A DNA stretch of 64,000 nucleotides, taken from NCBI GenBank assembly GCA_046348365.1, contig JAXMEL010000002.1, forward strand, positions 788,185-852,184, read 5' to 3'. Source of the stretch: JAEUPI01 sp046348365. GTDB lineage: Bacteria; Pseudomonadota; Gammaproteobacteria; Burkholderiales; Burkholderiaceae_C. Of this stretch, positions 47,335 through 55,594 are shown piece after piece; position 1 is the stretch's first letter, and each line of letters begins with the position of its first letter. The translations under genes were made by a program, and so were the position numbers. The notes beneath the pieces were generated by a model that did no database searches, had not been told where the DNA came from, and was given only the letters and a program-made list of their open reading frames with translations.

Positions 47335-47359
47335 GCGGGGCCGCACCCGGCGGCCCCGC
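47335..47359 (-). terminator. Terminator-like hairpin after the cytochrome c' gene
   Basis: A perfect nine-base stem (GCGGGGCCG / CGGCCCCGC) with a seven-base loop. It is followed on the minus strand by GTTCTTTCG, a weak T-rich tail. It lies 25 bases after the stop of the cytochrome c' gene. Confidence 0.65.
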
Positions 47360-47384
47360 ATCGGCAACGGCAGGAATGGGCGAC

Positions 47385-47855
47385 TCAGTTCGCGCTGTAC
47401 TTCTCGTTGCGGTAGTCGTCGTGGCAGGCCTTGCAGGCCTTGCCGAGGTCGCCGACGGCGGCCTTGATGCTGTCGAGGTTGCCGCTCTTGGCTGCCGCTT
47501 CGAACTTGACGGCCTCGGCCTGCATCTTCTCGGCCAGATCCTTGACCTTGGCTGAGTCCTTCCAGACCTCGGGCTTGGCGCGGGTGGGCGCGCCCTTGTC
47601 GGAGCCTTCGACGAAGGCAGCGAACGGCAGCTTGGACATCGTGACCACGATCGCGGCGTTGTCGGCCGCGGCCTTGGCGTCGAACGGCGCGCGGCCCTGG
47701 GCCATCGCGCTGACGCGGCCGAGGTGGTTGGCCATGACCGTGAACGCGCTCTGGCGGTACTTGATGGCGTCTTCGGGCTTCTGGAATTGCGCCGCAGCGG
47801 GCAGGCTGGCCAGCGTGGCGAGGGTGGCGGCCGAGGCCACGATCAGACGTTTCAT
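47385..47855 (-). CDS. Cytochrome c' (class II cytochrome c)
   Basis: A 156-residue periplasmic protein with a Sec signal (residues 1-22, cleavage near PAAA-QF) and the class II layout: a four-helix body with the haem motif CKACHDDYR at the C-terminus (Cys141, Cys144, His145). Cytochromes c' bind NO and CO and help resist nitrosative stress or act in electron transfer. It is divergent from a cytochrome b gene, which often accompanies cytochromes c'. The AGGAATCG ribosome region (GGAGGAATC on the minus strand) is good. Confidence 0.93.
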   Translation of the reverse strand: MKRLIVASAATLATLASLPAAAQFQKPEDAIKYRQSAFTVMANHLGRVSAMAQGRAPFDAKAAADNAAIVVTMSKLPFAAFVEGSDKGAPTRAKPEVWKDSAKVKDLAEKMQAEAVKFEAAAKSGNLDSIKAAVGDLGKACKACHDDYRNEKYSAN

Positions 47856-48048
47856 GCGATTCCTCCGGGAACGGGTTGAACGGATGACAGCCGCGCTGCG
47901 ATGCCGGGCGTCGCGCAGTGTACGGAGGCTCGAGAAATCCTATTCCCGACCCAGGGCTTTCACCGACGGCGACGCCGGCGCGCGGCCCGGCCAATGCGGG
48001 GCAGTTCCGCTATCGTTGTGGCCCCGCTTTGCCGCCTCGACACGCACG

Positions 48049-48750
48049 ATGCCAGACCCTGCCGCTGCCGACGATGCCGCATTGCGACCGGTGCGCGTGT
48101 GGGACCTGCCGACGCGCCTGTTCCACTGGCTGCTGGCGCTGGCCGTGGCGGCGCAGATCGTCACCGGACACGTCGGCGGTGCGGCGATGACCTGGCACTT
48201 CCGCATCGGCTACTGCGTGTTCGCGCTGGTGGGCTTTCGCATCGTCTGGGGCCTGGTCGGCGGCCGGTGGTCGCGCTTCTCGAGCTTTCTGTATGCGCCG
48301 GCCACCGTGATGCGCTACCTGCGCGGCGATCACCGGCCGGGCGACCACTTCCACGTCGGCCACAACCCGCTGGGCATGGGTTCGGTGCTGGCGATGCTGG
48401 CACTGCTGGCGCTGCAGATCGGCACCGGGCTGCTGGCCGACGACGAGATCGCCAACGTCGGGCCGCTGAACAGGTTCGTCTCCAGCGCGTTCGCCCACGG
48501 CGCCACCGTCTGGCACAAGGGACCGGGAAAGGCGATTCTGATCGTGCTCGTGGCGCTGCACGTCGGCGCCATCGTCTACTACCGCGTGCGCCGCGCGCAG
48601 AACCTGGTGCAGCCGATGATCACCGGCGACAAGCTGCTCGGCGCCGACGTGCCGGCCAGCGACGACACGCGCATGAGCCGCGTGCGCGCGCTGGCGCTGA
48701 TCGCCATCTGGGCCGGCATCGTGGCCTCGATGGTCAAGCTGGGCGGCTAG
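48049..48750 (+). CDS. Cytochrome b561-type membrane protein
   Basis: A 233-residue di-haem-type cytochrome b with four or five helices. Candidate haem ligands are His26 and His41 (LFHWLLALAVAAQIVTGH), His50 in TWHFRIGY, and a later His in VALHVGAIVYY near residue 172. These proteins pass electrons from the quinone pool or substrates to periplasmic partners, often class II cytochromes c. The divergent cytochrome c' gene, 193 bases away, fits that pairing. That gap holds no other gene. The GNAT gene starts three bases after its stop. Confidence 0.9.
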   Translation: MPDPAAADDAALRPVRVWDLPTRLFHWLLALAVAAQIVTGHVGGAAMTWHFRIGYCVFALVGFRIVWGLVGGRWSRFSSFLYAPATVMRYLRGDHRPGDHFHVGHNPLGMGSVLAMLALLALQIGTGLLADDEIANVGPLNRFVSSAFAHGATVWHKGPGKAILIVLVALHVGAIVYYRVRRAQNLVQPMITGDKLLGADVPASDDTRMSRVRALALIAIWAGIVASMVKLGG

Positions 48751-48753
48751 CGC

Positions 48754-49284
48754 GTGGCACAGACGAGGGCCACGACGCCGCGCAAGCGCGCGGCCACGAA
48801 GCCGCGCATCGAGCTCAAGACGCCGGCCACGGCCGACGAACTCGACGCCACGCGCGCGATCTTCCGCGAGTACGCGGCTTCGCTCGGCATCGACCTGTGC
48901 TTCCAGGACTTCGACGCCGAGCTGGTCAGCCTGCCCGGCGACTACGCGGCGCCGCGCGGCGCGCTGCTGCTCGCGCTGGTCGACGGCGAGGTGGCCGCCT
49001 GCGGCGCGCTGCGGCCGCTGGCCGACGTGGACTACGCCAACGCCTGCGAGATGAAGCGCCTGTTCGTGCGTCCGGCCTGGCGCACCTTCGGCCTCGGCCG
49101 GCTGATGGCGCAGGCGCTGATCGAGGCCGCCACGCGCGCCGGCTATTCGGCGATGCTGCTCGACACGCTCGACGACATGGAGGCCGCGCGCGGCCTGTAC
49201 GGCTCGCTCGGCTTCGAGGAGATTCCGCCGTACTACTTCAACCCGATCCCGGGGGCGCACTACCTCAAGGTGCAGCTGGGCTGA
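48754..49284 (+). CDS. GNAT family N-acetyltransferase
   Basis: A 176-residue acetyltransferase. A short basic N-terminus (residues 1-24) precedes the GNAT fold (about 25-175). The acetyl-CoA motif A is at CEMKRLFVRPAWR followed by FGLGRLMAQAL (about 104-126), and motif B follows with FYGSLGFEEIPPYY-like sequence (seen as LYGSLGFEEI). The substrate is unknown. The GTG start lies three bases after the cytochrome b stop, so the two are translated together, though a functional link is not evident. The next gene begins 68 bases downstream with its own strong ribosome site. Confidence 0.9.
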   Translation: MAQTRATTPRKRAATKPRIELKTPATADELDATRAIFREYAASLGIDLCFQDFDAELVSLPGDYAAPRGALLLALVDGEVAACGALRPLADVDYANACEMKRLFVRPAWRTFGLGRLMAQALIEAATRAGYSAMLLDTLDDMEAARGLYGSLGFEEIPPYYFNPIPGAHYLKVQLG

Positions 49285-49352
49285 CGGCGCGCGGCATCGG
49301 GCGCGCTGCGCCCTGCTAGGCTTGCGCCGGTGCCGCTCCCAGGAGGTGTCCG

Positions 49353-50165
49353 ATGAATCCGTTCCGCGCGTTGCTCAAGTCGGCCGGCGGCCAGCCGTCG
49401 CTGGGCACCTGGATCCTCTCGGCCAGCCCGATCGTCGCCGAGGCCATGGGCCATGCCGGCTTCGAATGGGGCGTGATCGACATGGAGCACACGCCGCTGG
49501 ACATGATGGGCGTGGTGCACCTGCTGCAGGCGGTGGGCAACACGCGCATGGTGCCGCTGGTGCGCGTGCCGTGGAACGACGCCGTCACCGTCAAGCGCGT
49601 GCTCGATGCCGGCGCGTCGACGCTGCTGGTGCCGTTCGTGCAGAGCGCCGACGAGGCGCAGTGCGCGGTCGCGGCCACGCGCTATCCGCCCGCGGGCATC
49701 CGCAGCGTCGTCACGATGAGCCGCGCCTCGCGCTTCGGCACCGCGCCCAACTACTTCAAGAATGCCGACCAGCAGATGGGCGTCGTGGTGCAGCTCGAGA
49801 CCGAGGCCGCGGTGCTCGCGGTCGACAGCATCGCCGCGGTCGACGGCGTCGATGCGGTGTTCATCAGCCCGTCGGACCTGGCCGGCTCGATGGGCCATGC
49901 CGGTCAGCCGCTGCACCCGTCGGTGGTGGCGCTGGTGACGCAGGCCGTCCAGCGCTGCCGCGCCAGCGGCACACCGATCGGCACGTTGGGCCACACGCCG
50001 GACCAGGTGGTGCACTACCGTGCGATGGGCTTCCACTACATCGCCGTCAGCTCCGACCTGGCGCTGCTGATGCGCGGCGCCACCGGCGCGCTGCAATCGC
50101 TGCGCACGCCCGAAGGCGAAACCCACGTGCACTCGCTGACCAGCGGCACGCGCACCACCGCGTAG
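49353..50165 (+). CDS. HpcH/HpaI family aldolase
   Basis: A 270-residue class II (metal) aldolase of the HpcH/HpaI family, starting MNPFRALLKSAGGQPSLGTW. Seen are GVIDMEHTPLD near residue 43 (catalytic region), VPLVRVPWND near 68, and FISPSDLAGSMGH near 170. It would split a 2-keto-3-deoxy sugar acid or a 4-hydroxy-2-oxo acid into pyruvate and an aldehyde. With an aldose epimerase and an SMP-30 lactonase next door, a sugar-acid substrate is most likely. A strong AGGAGGT ribosome site precedes the ATG, and it opens the three-gene unit. Confidence 0.92.
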   Translation: MNPFRALLKSAGGQPSLGTWILSASPIVAEAMGHAGFEWGVIDMEHTPLDMMGVVHLLQAVGNTRMVPLVRVPWNDAVTVKRVLDAGASTLLVPFVQSADEAQCAVAATRYPPAGIRSVVTMSRASRFGTAPNYFKNADQQMGVVVQLETEAAVLAVDSIAAVDGVDAVFISPSDLAGSMGHAGQPLHPSVVALVTQAVQRCRASGTPIGTLGHTPDQVVHYRAMGFHYIAVSSDLALLMRGATGALQSLRTPEGETHVHSLTSGTRTTA

Positions 50166-50176
50166 ACGCGAGAACA

Positions 50177-51028
50177 ATGAGCGATACCCCGTGTGAACTG
50201 CGCGCCGGCGCGCTGCGCCTGGCGCTGCGCCCCGACCTCGGCGGCTCGATCGCCGGCCTGTGGTTCGACAATCTGCCGGTGCTGCGCAGCACCGAGCCCG
50301 AGGCGCTCGCCACCTCGCGCGCATCGGGCTGCTACCCGCTGGTGCCGTATTCCAACCGCCTCGGCTATCGGCGCTTCGCGTGGAAGGGGCGCTCCTACGA
50401 GGTCGCCGCCAACATCGCCGACGAGCCGCATGCGCTGCACGGCGTCGGCTGGCAGCGGCCCTGGCGGGTCAAGGACGCCGCCACCGATCGCGCGGTGCTC
50501 GAGCTCACGCATCCGAGCGATGCGCACTGGCCGTTCGCGTTTCATGTCGAGCAGGTGTTCGAGCTGACGGCGCAGGCCCTGCAGGTGACGATGAACGCCA
50601 CCAACATCGATTCGCGTAGCGCGCCGATGGGGCTCGGCTGGCACCCGTACTTTCCCAAGCGCGCGCGCAGCCGCATCCACCTGGAGGTGGCCGCGCGCTG
50701 GGAGTCCGACGCCGCCAAGCTGCCGGTGCGCAGCGTCGCGCAGCCGGGCATCGATGCCGACATCGCGGTGCTCGATTTCGACCACTGCTTCGACGGCTGG
50801 CGCGGCGAGGCCCGCGTGCGCGACGAGCGGCTGTCGCTGCGCCTCGCGTCGTCGCTCGACCGGGCCGTGGTCTACACGCCGCGCGACAAGCCGTACTTCT
50901 GCGTCGAGCCGGTGAGCCACGTGAGCAACGCCATCCACATGGCCGAGCCGGCGCGGCACGGCCTGGCTTCACTGGCGCCGGAGCAGTCGCTGAGCGCGTG
51001 GCTGCGGCTCGCGGTGGCGCGGGCCTGA
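50177..51028 (+). CDS. Aldose 1-epimerase (GalM-like)
   Basis: A 283-residue beta-sandwich mutarotase. The family histidines are in PHALHGVGWQRPW (about residue 88) and GLGWHPYFPK (about 156); the acidic catalytic residue is probably in KPYFCVEPVSH near residue 240. It interconverts sugar anomers and would prepare a substrate for oxidation to a lactone. The gene starts 11 bases after the aldolase stop and its stop overlaps the next ATG (TGATG), so it sits in the middle of a translated trio. Confidence 0.92.
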   Translation: MSDTPCELRAGALRLALRPDLGGSIAGLWFDNLPVLRSTEPEALATSRASGCYPLVPYSNRLGYRRFAWKGRSYEVAANIADEPHALHGVGWQRPWRVKDAATDRAVLELTHPSDAHWPFAFHVEQVFELTAQALQVTMNATNIDSRSAPMGLGWHPYFPKRARSRIHLEVAARWESDAAKLPVRSVAQPGIDADIAVLDFDHCFDGWRGEARVRDERLSLRLASSLDRAVVYTPRDKPYFCVEPVSHVSNAIHMAEPARHGLASLAPEQSLSAWLRLAVARA

Positions 51029-51930
51029 TGGCCGAGGCGCACTTCGAGCCGCTGCCCGGAGCGCCGTCGCAGCTCGGCGAATCGCCGTTCTGGCATCCGC
51101 ACGAGGGCGCGCTGTACTGGTGCGACATTCCGGGCCGGCGCCTGGAGCGCTGGCATGCGGCCAGCGGCCAGCGCCGGGGCTGGCCGCTGCCCAGCGAGCC
51201 CGGCTGCTGCGCGCCGCTGCTGGGCGGCGGCGTGCTGCTGGCGATGCGCGACGGGCTGTGGCGCTTCGACACCGGCCGCGGCGAGCGCGAGCTGTTGTGC
51301 GCGGCGCCCTACGACACCGCGACGCAGCGTTTCAACGACGGCAAGGCTGACCCGCTGGGCCGTTTGTGGGCGAGCACGATCCACGAGCCGCGCGATGCGC
51401 CGCTGGCGCAGCTCTACCGCTTCGCCGAAGGCGTGATGGTGCCGATGGCGCAAGGCGCGACCACCGGCAACGGCCTCGCCTTCAGCCTCGACGCGCGCAC
51501 GCTGTACTGGAGCGACACGCCGGCGCACACCATCTACGCGTTCGACTTCGACCTCGCCGCAGGCACGATCTCGCGCCGTCGCGTGTTCGCGCGCTTCACG
51601 CCGCGCGACGCGGCGCAGCCGCCCGAGGCCTACGGCGGCCGGCCCGACGGCGCGGCGGTCGACGCCGAGGCCCACCTGTGGGTGGCGATGTTCGAAGGCG
51701 CGCGCGTCGTGCGCCTGAGCCCGGCCGGTAGCGTGGTCGACGAGCTGAGGCTGCCGGTGCGCTGCCCGACGATGCCGTGCTTCGGCGGCGACGACCTGCG
51801 CACGCTGTTCGTGACCACTGCGCGTCGGGGCCGGAGCGCGGCCGAACTCGCGTTCGAGCCCGATGCCGGCCACGTACTGCACACGCGCGTGGCGGTGCAG
51901 GGCCTGCCGGTGAACTTCGCGCGAGCCTAA
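51028..51930 (+). CDS. SMP-30/gluconolactonase family lactonase
   Basis: A 300-residue six-bladed beta-propeller of the SMP-30/regucalcin family. Metal and catalytic segments are GESPFWHPHEGALYWCD (about 16-32, includes the Glu ligand), RFNDGKADPLGRLW (about 98-111, Asn ligand), TTGNGLAFS (Asn) and RPDGAAVD (catalytic Asp) near residue 205. It opens sugar lactones to aldonic acids. Together with the epimerase and aldolase genes it suggests part of a non-phosphorylative sugar-oxidation pathway. Dehydrogenase and dehydratase genes are absent from the window. The start overlaps the epimerase stop by one base. Confidence 0.93.
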   Translation: MAEAHFEPLPGAPSQLGESPFWHPHEGALYWCDIPGRRLERWHAASGQRRGWPLPSEPGCCAPLLGGGVLLAMRDGLWRFDTGRGERELLCAAPYDTATQRFNDGKADPLGRLWASTIHEPRDAPLAQLYRFAEGVMVPMAQGATTGNGLAFSLDARTLYWSDTPAHTIYAFDFDLAAGTISRRRVFARFTPRDAAQPPEAYGGRPDGAAVDAEAHLWVAMFEGARVVRLSPAGSVVDELRLPVRCPTMPCFGGDDLRTLFVTTARRGRSAAELAFEPDAGHVLHTRVAVQGLPVNFARA

Positions 51931-51944
51931 GCCCGAGCGGCCAG

Positions 51945-51962
51945 GAGGCCGCAACCGGCCTC
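51945..51962. terminator. Weak hairpin between convergent SMP-30 and MBL genes
   Basis: A six-base stem (GAGGCC / GGCCTC) with a six-base loop lies in the 37-base gap between two convergent genes. There is no T-run. It may serve as a weak bidirectional terminator. Confidence 0.35.
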
Positions 51963-51967
51963 GCGCC

Positions 51968-53155
51968 TCAGCGCGACGCCGTGCGCGGCACGATCGGCCT
52001 GCGCGCCGCCAGGCGCCGCGTCTCGCCGACCGCGAGCGTGAAGAACGCGGCGTCGCTCACGCCCTGGGCCTTGCGCGCGGCGGCGAGCAGGCGCGGCGGG
52101 TCGTCGAGAGCCTCGTCGGTCAGCGAGAACGTGCCCCAATGGATGCCGAGCGAGGTCTTGGCACCGAGTTCGCGGTGCACGCGCACCGCCTCGTCGGGGT
52201 TGATGTGCTGCGTGCCCATGAACCAGCGCGGTTCGTAGGCGCCGATCGGCAGCAGCGCGATGTCGAAGCCGCCGCCGGCCGCCGGCGACTGCCGGTCGGC
52301 GAAGCGCTCATGGATGTCGGCGAAGTCCTTCGAGTAGCCGGTGTCGCCGGCGAAGAACAGGTGCAGCTGCGGCGAGAACAGCGCGAAGCCGCCCCACAGC
52401 GTCTTCATGCGGTCGGTGAGGCCGCGGCCCGACCAGTGCTGCACCGGCGTGAGCACGATCTCGACCTCGCCCACGCGGTGCGCCTGCCACCAGTCGAGCT
52501 CCACCGCGTGGGTGACGCCGTGCTCGGCGAGCCAGGCCTTCAGGCCCAGCGGCACGACGAACAGCGGCGAGCCGCCGGGCTGCGCGGCCAGGCTGCGCAC
52601 GCTCGGCTCGTCGAGATGGTCGTAGTGGTTGTGCGAGATCAGCACCAGGTCGATGTGCGGCAGCTCGCCCGGCAGCACGCCGGGCTTCTGCCTGCGCGTC
52701 GGGCCCAGGAACGACAGCGGCGAGGCGCGCTGCGAGAACATCGGATCGGTCAACACGTTGAGGCCGGCAAACTGCGCCAGCACCGTGGCATGGCCGATCC
52801 AGGTGACCATCGGCTGCATCCGCGCGCCGGCCTTGCCGTTGCCCTGGATCAGCCCGAGGTCGGGCACGATCGTCGGCGTCGGCGTGGCCGGCTGCCGCGG
52901 CAGGCCGTCGCGCCAGGCGCTGAACTGCCAGCGCGCCAGCGCGAGCAGGCTCTTCGGCTCGAACTCGGCATGGTTGTTCTGGAAGCCGCCGTCGCGGTGG
53001 TGCGGCTTGCGCCCCGCGCCGTCGGCAGCGGGGTCCGAGGCGCTGCCGGCGATGCCGTCGGCGCCGCGGTCGGCGGCGCAGGCGGCCAGCGCCAGGCTGG
53101 CCGCGCCCAGGAACAGCAGTCGTTGCAGCAGGCGCGTCGGCACGGCGATCGTCAT
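51968..53155 (-). CDS. MBL-fold hydrolase lipoprotein (NAPE-PLD-like)
   Basis: A 395-residue metallo-beta-lactamase-fold enzyme with a lipoprotein signal (residues 1-27, lipobox LAAC). The metal site is HNHYDHLD near 173-180, followed by TPVQHWSGRG near 230, FFAGDTGYSKDF near 270 and GIHWGTF near 360. This set matches the family of NAPE-hydrolysing phospholipase D and RomA-like proteins, which act on phospholipid-like or unknown substrates. The protein is probably anchored in the outer membrane facing the periplasm. Start chosen as the first ATG before the lipoprotein signal. The gene is divergent from the ATP synthase operon. Confidence 0.88.
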   Translation of the reverse strand: MTIAVPTRLLQRLLFLGAASLALAACAADRGADGIAGSASDPAADGAGRKPHHRDGGFQNNHAEFEPKSLLALARWQFSAWRDGLPRQPATPTPTIVPDLGLIQGNGKAGARMQPMVTWIGHATVLAQFAGLNVLTDPMFSQRASPLSFLGPTRRQKPGVLPGELPHIDLVLISHNHYDHLDEPSVRSLAAQPGGSPLFVVPLGLKAWLAEHGVTHAVELDWWQAHRVGEVEIVLTPVQHWSGRGLTDRMKTLWGGFALFSPQLHLFFAGDTGYSKDFADIHERFADRQSPAAGGGFDIALLPIGAYEPRWFMGTQHINPDEAVRVHRELGAKTSLGIHWGTFSLTDEALDDPPRLLAAARKAQGVSDAAFFTLAVGETRRLAARRPIVPRTASR

Positions 53156-53220
53156 CAAGGGCGGCACTGTAGCGGCAGCCGCCGGGCGCCGGCTCGTGCG
53201 CGCCGTTTGTGTCTGGTCGT

Positions 53221-53249
53221 TTCGGCGAGCGGGGCGCTTTACGTATAAT
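53221..53249 (+). promoter_or_regulatory. Promoter of the ATP synthase operon
   Basis: A perfect -10 element TATAAT (53244-53249) stands out in GC-rich DNA, 43 bases before the atpI ATG. At 17-base spacing the -35 position reads TTCGGC (53221-53226), a poor match. The promoter is assigned mainly from the -10 element and its position before atpI. Confidence 0.65.
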
Positions 53250-53291
53250 CCCGCAGTTTGCCGACGCCGGCGCCGATCCAGCGAGCCACCG

Positions 53292-53777
53292 ATGACCGAG
53301 CCCCGAACCCGGTCACGCGAATGGCGGCGCTGGGACGATGACGACGCGGCGATCGAAGGCTTCGAGCGCCTGACGCCCGCAGAGGCGGCGGCGCTTCGAG
53401 CCCAGCATCCGCCGGTGTCACCCTGGCGGGTGATCGCGGTGCAAGCCGCGGTCGGAGGAGGGGTCGCGCTGCTGGCGGGGCTCGTCGGTGGCGGACGTGA
53501 GTTCGTGTGGTCGGCGCTGTATGGCGCCGTCACGGCGGTGGTGCCGGGTGCCTTGCTGGCGCGCGGCATGACCAGCCGACTCTCGAGCCTGACGCCTGCG
53601 GTCTCGGCCGTCAGCGTCATGTTATGGGAGACGGTGAAGATCGCGGCCTCCGTGGCGCTGCTGGCCGCAGCGCCGAAAGTCGTGACGCCGCTGAGCTGGC
53701 CGGCGCTGCTGGTTGGCTTGGGGGCCTGTCTGTCGGTGTACTGGTTCGCGCTCCTGTGGCGTGGCCGCAAGAGTTGA
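53292..53777 (+). CDS. atpI: ATP synthase subunit I (AtpI)
   Basis: A 161-residue membrane protein with an acidic, soluble N-terminus (residues 1-45) and four hydrophobic helices (about 48-68, 75-93, 105-125, 135-155), matching AtpI size and topology. AtpI helps assemble the c-ring and is not part of the finished enzyme. It is the first gene of the atp operon, directly upstream of atpB, and follows the TATAAT promoter. The name rests on position and helix pattern, since the sequence is poorly conserved. Confidence 0.85.
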   Translation: MTEPRTRSREWRRWDDDDAAIEGFERLTPAEAAALRAQHPPVSPWRVIAVQAAVGGGVALLAGLVGGGREFVWSALYGAVTAVVPGALLARGMTSRLSSLTPAVSAVSVMLWETVKIAASVALLAAAPKVVTPLSWPALLVGLGACLSVYWFALLWRGRKS

Positions 53778-53792
53778 GCGAAGAAGAGGAAG

Positions 53793-54692
53793 ATGGCAGC
53801 CGAATCGCACGCAGCACCCAGCGCCGGTGACTACATCGTCCATCACCTGACGCACCTGCAGAACGCCAAGCCGAAGTCGCTGGTCGATTTCTCGGTCGTC
53901 AACTGGGATTCGGTGTTCTTCTCGATCACGCTCGGCGTGATCGGCTGCTTCGTGATGTGGTCGGTCGCGCGCAAGGTCAGCTCCGGCGTGCCGGGGCGGC
54001 TGCAGGCGGCGATCGAGTTCCTGGTCGAGATGGTCGACGACCAGGCCAAGGGCATCGTGCACAACGCGCACAGCCGCAAGCTGGTCGCGCCGATGGCGCT
54101 GACGGTGTTCGTATGGATCGTGCTGCTCAACACGATGGACCTGCTGCCGGTCGATCTGCTGCCGGCGATCTGGGGCCAGCTCTACGGCGCCGCCGGCCAC
54201 GACCCGAGCCACGCCTATCTGCGCGTGGTGCCCACCGCAGACATCTCGGTGACGATGGGCCTGTCGGTGGCGGTGCTGGTCGCCTGCCTGATCTACAACA
54301 TCAAGATCAAGGGCATCGGCGGCTGGTCGCACGAGCTGATCGCGGCGCCCTTCGGCTCCGTCAAGCTCAGCGCCAACCCGTTGAGCTGGCTCGGCTTCGT
54401 GGCGCTGGCCGTCGCCAACTTCGCGATGCAGATGCTCGAGTTCGTTTCGAAGACGATCTCGCACGGCATGCGTCTGTACGGCAACATGTATGCGGGCGAG
54501 CTGATCTTCCTGCTGATCGCGCTGCTCGGCGGCGCCTTCACGCTGTCGGCGGGCGGCCTGATCCTGGCCGCGCTGCACATCTTCTCGGGCACCGTCTGGG
54601 CGATCTTCCACATCCTGATCATCATCCTGCAGGCCTACGTCTTCATGATGCTGACGCTGGTCTACATCGGTCAGGCGCACGACTCGCACTGA
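53793..54692 (+). CDS. atpB: ATP synthase F0 subunit a
   Basis: A 299-residue F0 subunit with five or six membrane helices. The essential arginine of the proton path is in HGMRLYGNMYAGE near residue 229, and the QMLEFVSKTISHG lead-in is as in other Betaproteobacteria. It forms the two half-channels that carry protons to and from the c-ring. The gene lies 15 bases after atpI with a GGAAG ribosome site. Length and sequence are normal. Confidence 0.98.
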   Translation: MAAESHAAPSAGDYIVHHLTHLQNAKPKSLVDFSVVNWDSVFFSITLGVIGCFVMWSVARKVSSGVPGRLQAAIEFLVEMVDDQAKGIVHNAHSRKLVAPMALTVFVWIVLLNTMDLLPVDLLPAIWGQLYGAAGHDPSHAYLRVVPTADISVTMGLSVAVLVACLIYNIKIKGIGGWSHELIAAPFGSVKLSANPLSWLGFVALAVANFAMQMLEFVSKTISHGMRLYGNMYAGELIFLLIALLGGAFTLSAGGLILAALHIFSGTVWAIFHILIIILQAYVFMMLTLVYIGQAHDSH

Positions 54693-54770
54693 CGGGCCGC
54701 GCGCACGGCCCACACCCGTTCATCCTTCGTTCCCTGTAGCCAACCTTTCCACTGTCAAGGACTCAAGAAA

Positions 54771-55034
54771 ATGGAACTCATCGGTCTCGTTGCGATTGGC
54801 GTCGGTCTGATCATCGGCCTGGGCGCAGCCGGAGCCTGCATCGGCGTGGGCATCATGGCCAGCAAGTACCTCGAGTCGGCCGCGCGCCAGCCCGAGCTGA
54901 TGGGCGAACTGCAGACCAAGGTGTTCCTGCTGCTCGGCCTGATCGACGCGTCGTTCATCATCGGCGTCGGTATCGCGCTGTGGTTCACCACCGCGAACCC
55001 GTTCCTGGCGCAGCTCGCCAACCTGCCCAAGTAA
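54771..55034 (+). CDS. atpE: ATP synthase F0 subunit c
   Basis: An 87-residue hairpin protein of two membrane helices joined by the polar RQPE loop (residues 39-42). The proton-carrying carboxylate is Asp59 (LLGLIDASFI), so the ring is expected to be H+-driven: the extra polar ligands of Na+-type rings are not seen. Multiple copies form the rotating c-ring. It follows atpB after 78 bases, and an AAGGACTC ribosome region precedes the ATG. Confidence 0.98.
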   Translation: MELIGLVAIGVGLIIGLGAAGACIGVGIMASKYLESAARQPELMGELQTKVFLLLGLIDASFIIGVGIALWFTTANPFLAQLANLPK

Positions 55035-55121
55035 GCCGTGGCGCTGCGCCTGGCGCAGCGCATCTGTCGTCGGGCCGGCCGCCAGCCGGCTCGTCGCGTC
55101 CACCGTTCGAGGCCTCCAGCC

Positions 55122-55592
55122 GTGAGCATCACCGCCACCCTGATCATTCAGATGATCGTGTTCCTGATCCTGATCTGGTTCACGATGAAGTTCGTCTGGC
55201 CACCGATCGTGACCGCGCTCGACGAGCGCGCCAAGAAGGTCGCCGACGGCCTGTCGGCCGCCGACAAGGCCAAGGCCGAGCTGGCCAGCGCCAACAAGCG
55301 TGTCGAGCAGCAGCTTGCCGCCGCCCGCGACGACGCGGCCAAGCGCCTGGCCGATGCCGAGCGCCTGGCGCAGCAGCTGGTCGAGGAGGCCAAGACCAAG
55401 GCCAGCGACGAGGGCGCCAAGATCATCGCCCAGGCCCGCGCCGAGGCCGACCAGGAATCCGTCAAGGCCCGCGAGGCGCTGCGCAACCAGGTGGCTGCGC
55501 TGGCCGTCAAGGGAGCTGAAGCGATCCTGCGCAAGGAGGTCAATGCCTCGGTGCACGCCGACCTGCTCGGGCGCCTGAAGGCGGAGCTCTGA
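55122..55592 (+). CDS. atpF: ATP synthase F0 subunit b
   Basis: A 156-residue subunit with one N-terminal membrane helix (about residues 4-24) and a long charged coiled coil that forms the peripheral stalk. The GTG start at 55122 is chosen because it gives exactly the E. coli length (156) and places the helix at the start, with SITATLIIQMIVFLILIWF following. An earlier in-frame ATG would add 28 residues unlike the family. The stop and the atpH ATG are two bases apart. Confidence 0.95.
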   Translation: MSITATLIIQMIVFLILIWFTMKFVWPPIVTALDERAKKVADGLSAADKAKAELASANKRVEQQLAAARDDAAKRLADAERLAQQLVEEAKTKASDEGAKIIAQARAEADQESVKAREALRNQVAALAVKGAEAILRKEVNASVHADLLGRLKAEL

Positions 55593-55594
55593 TC

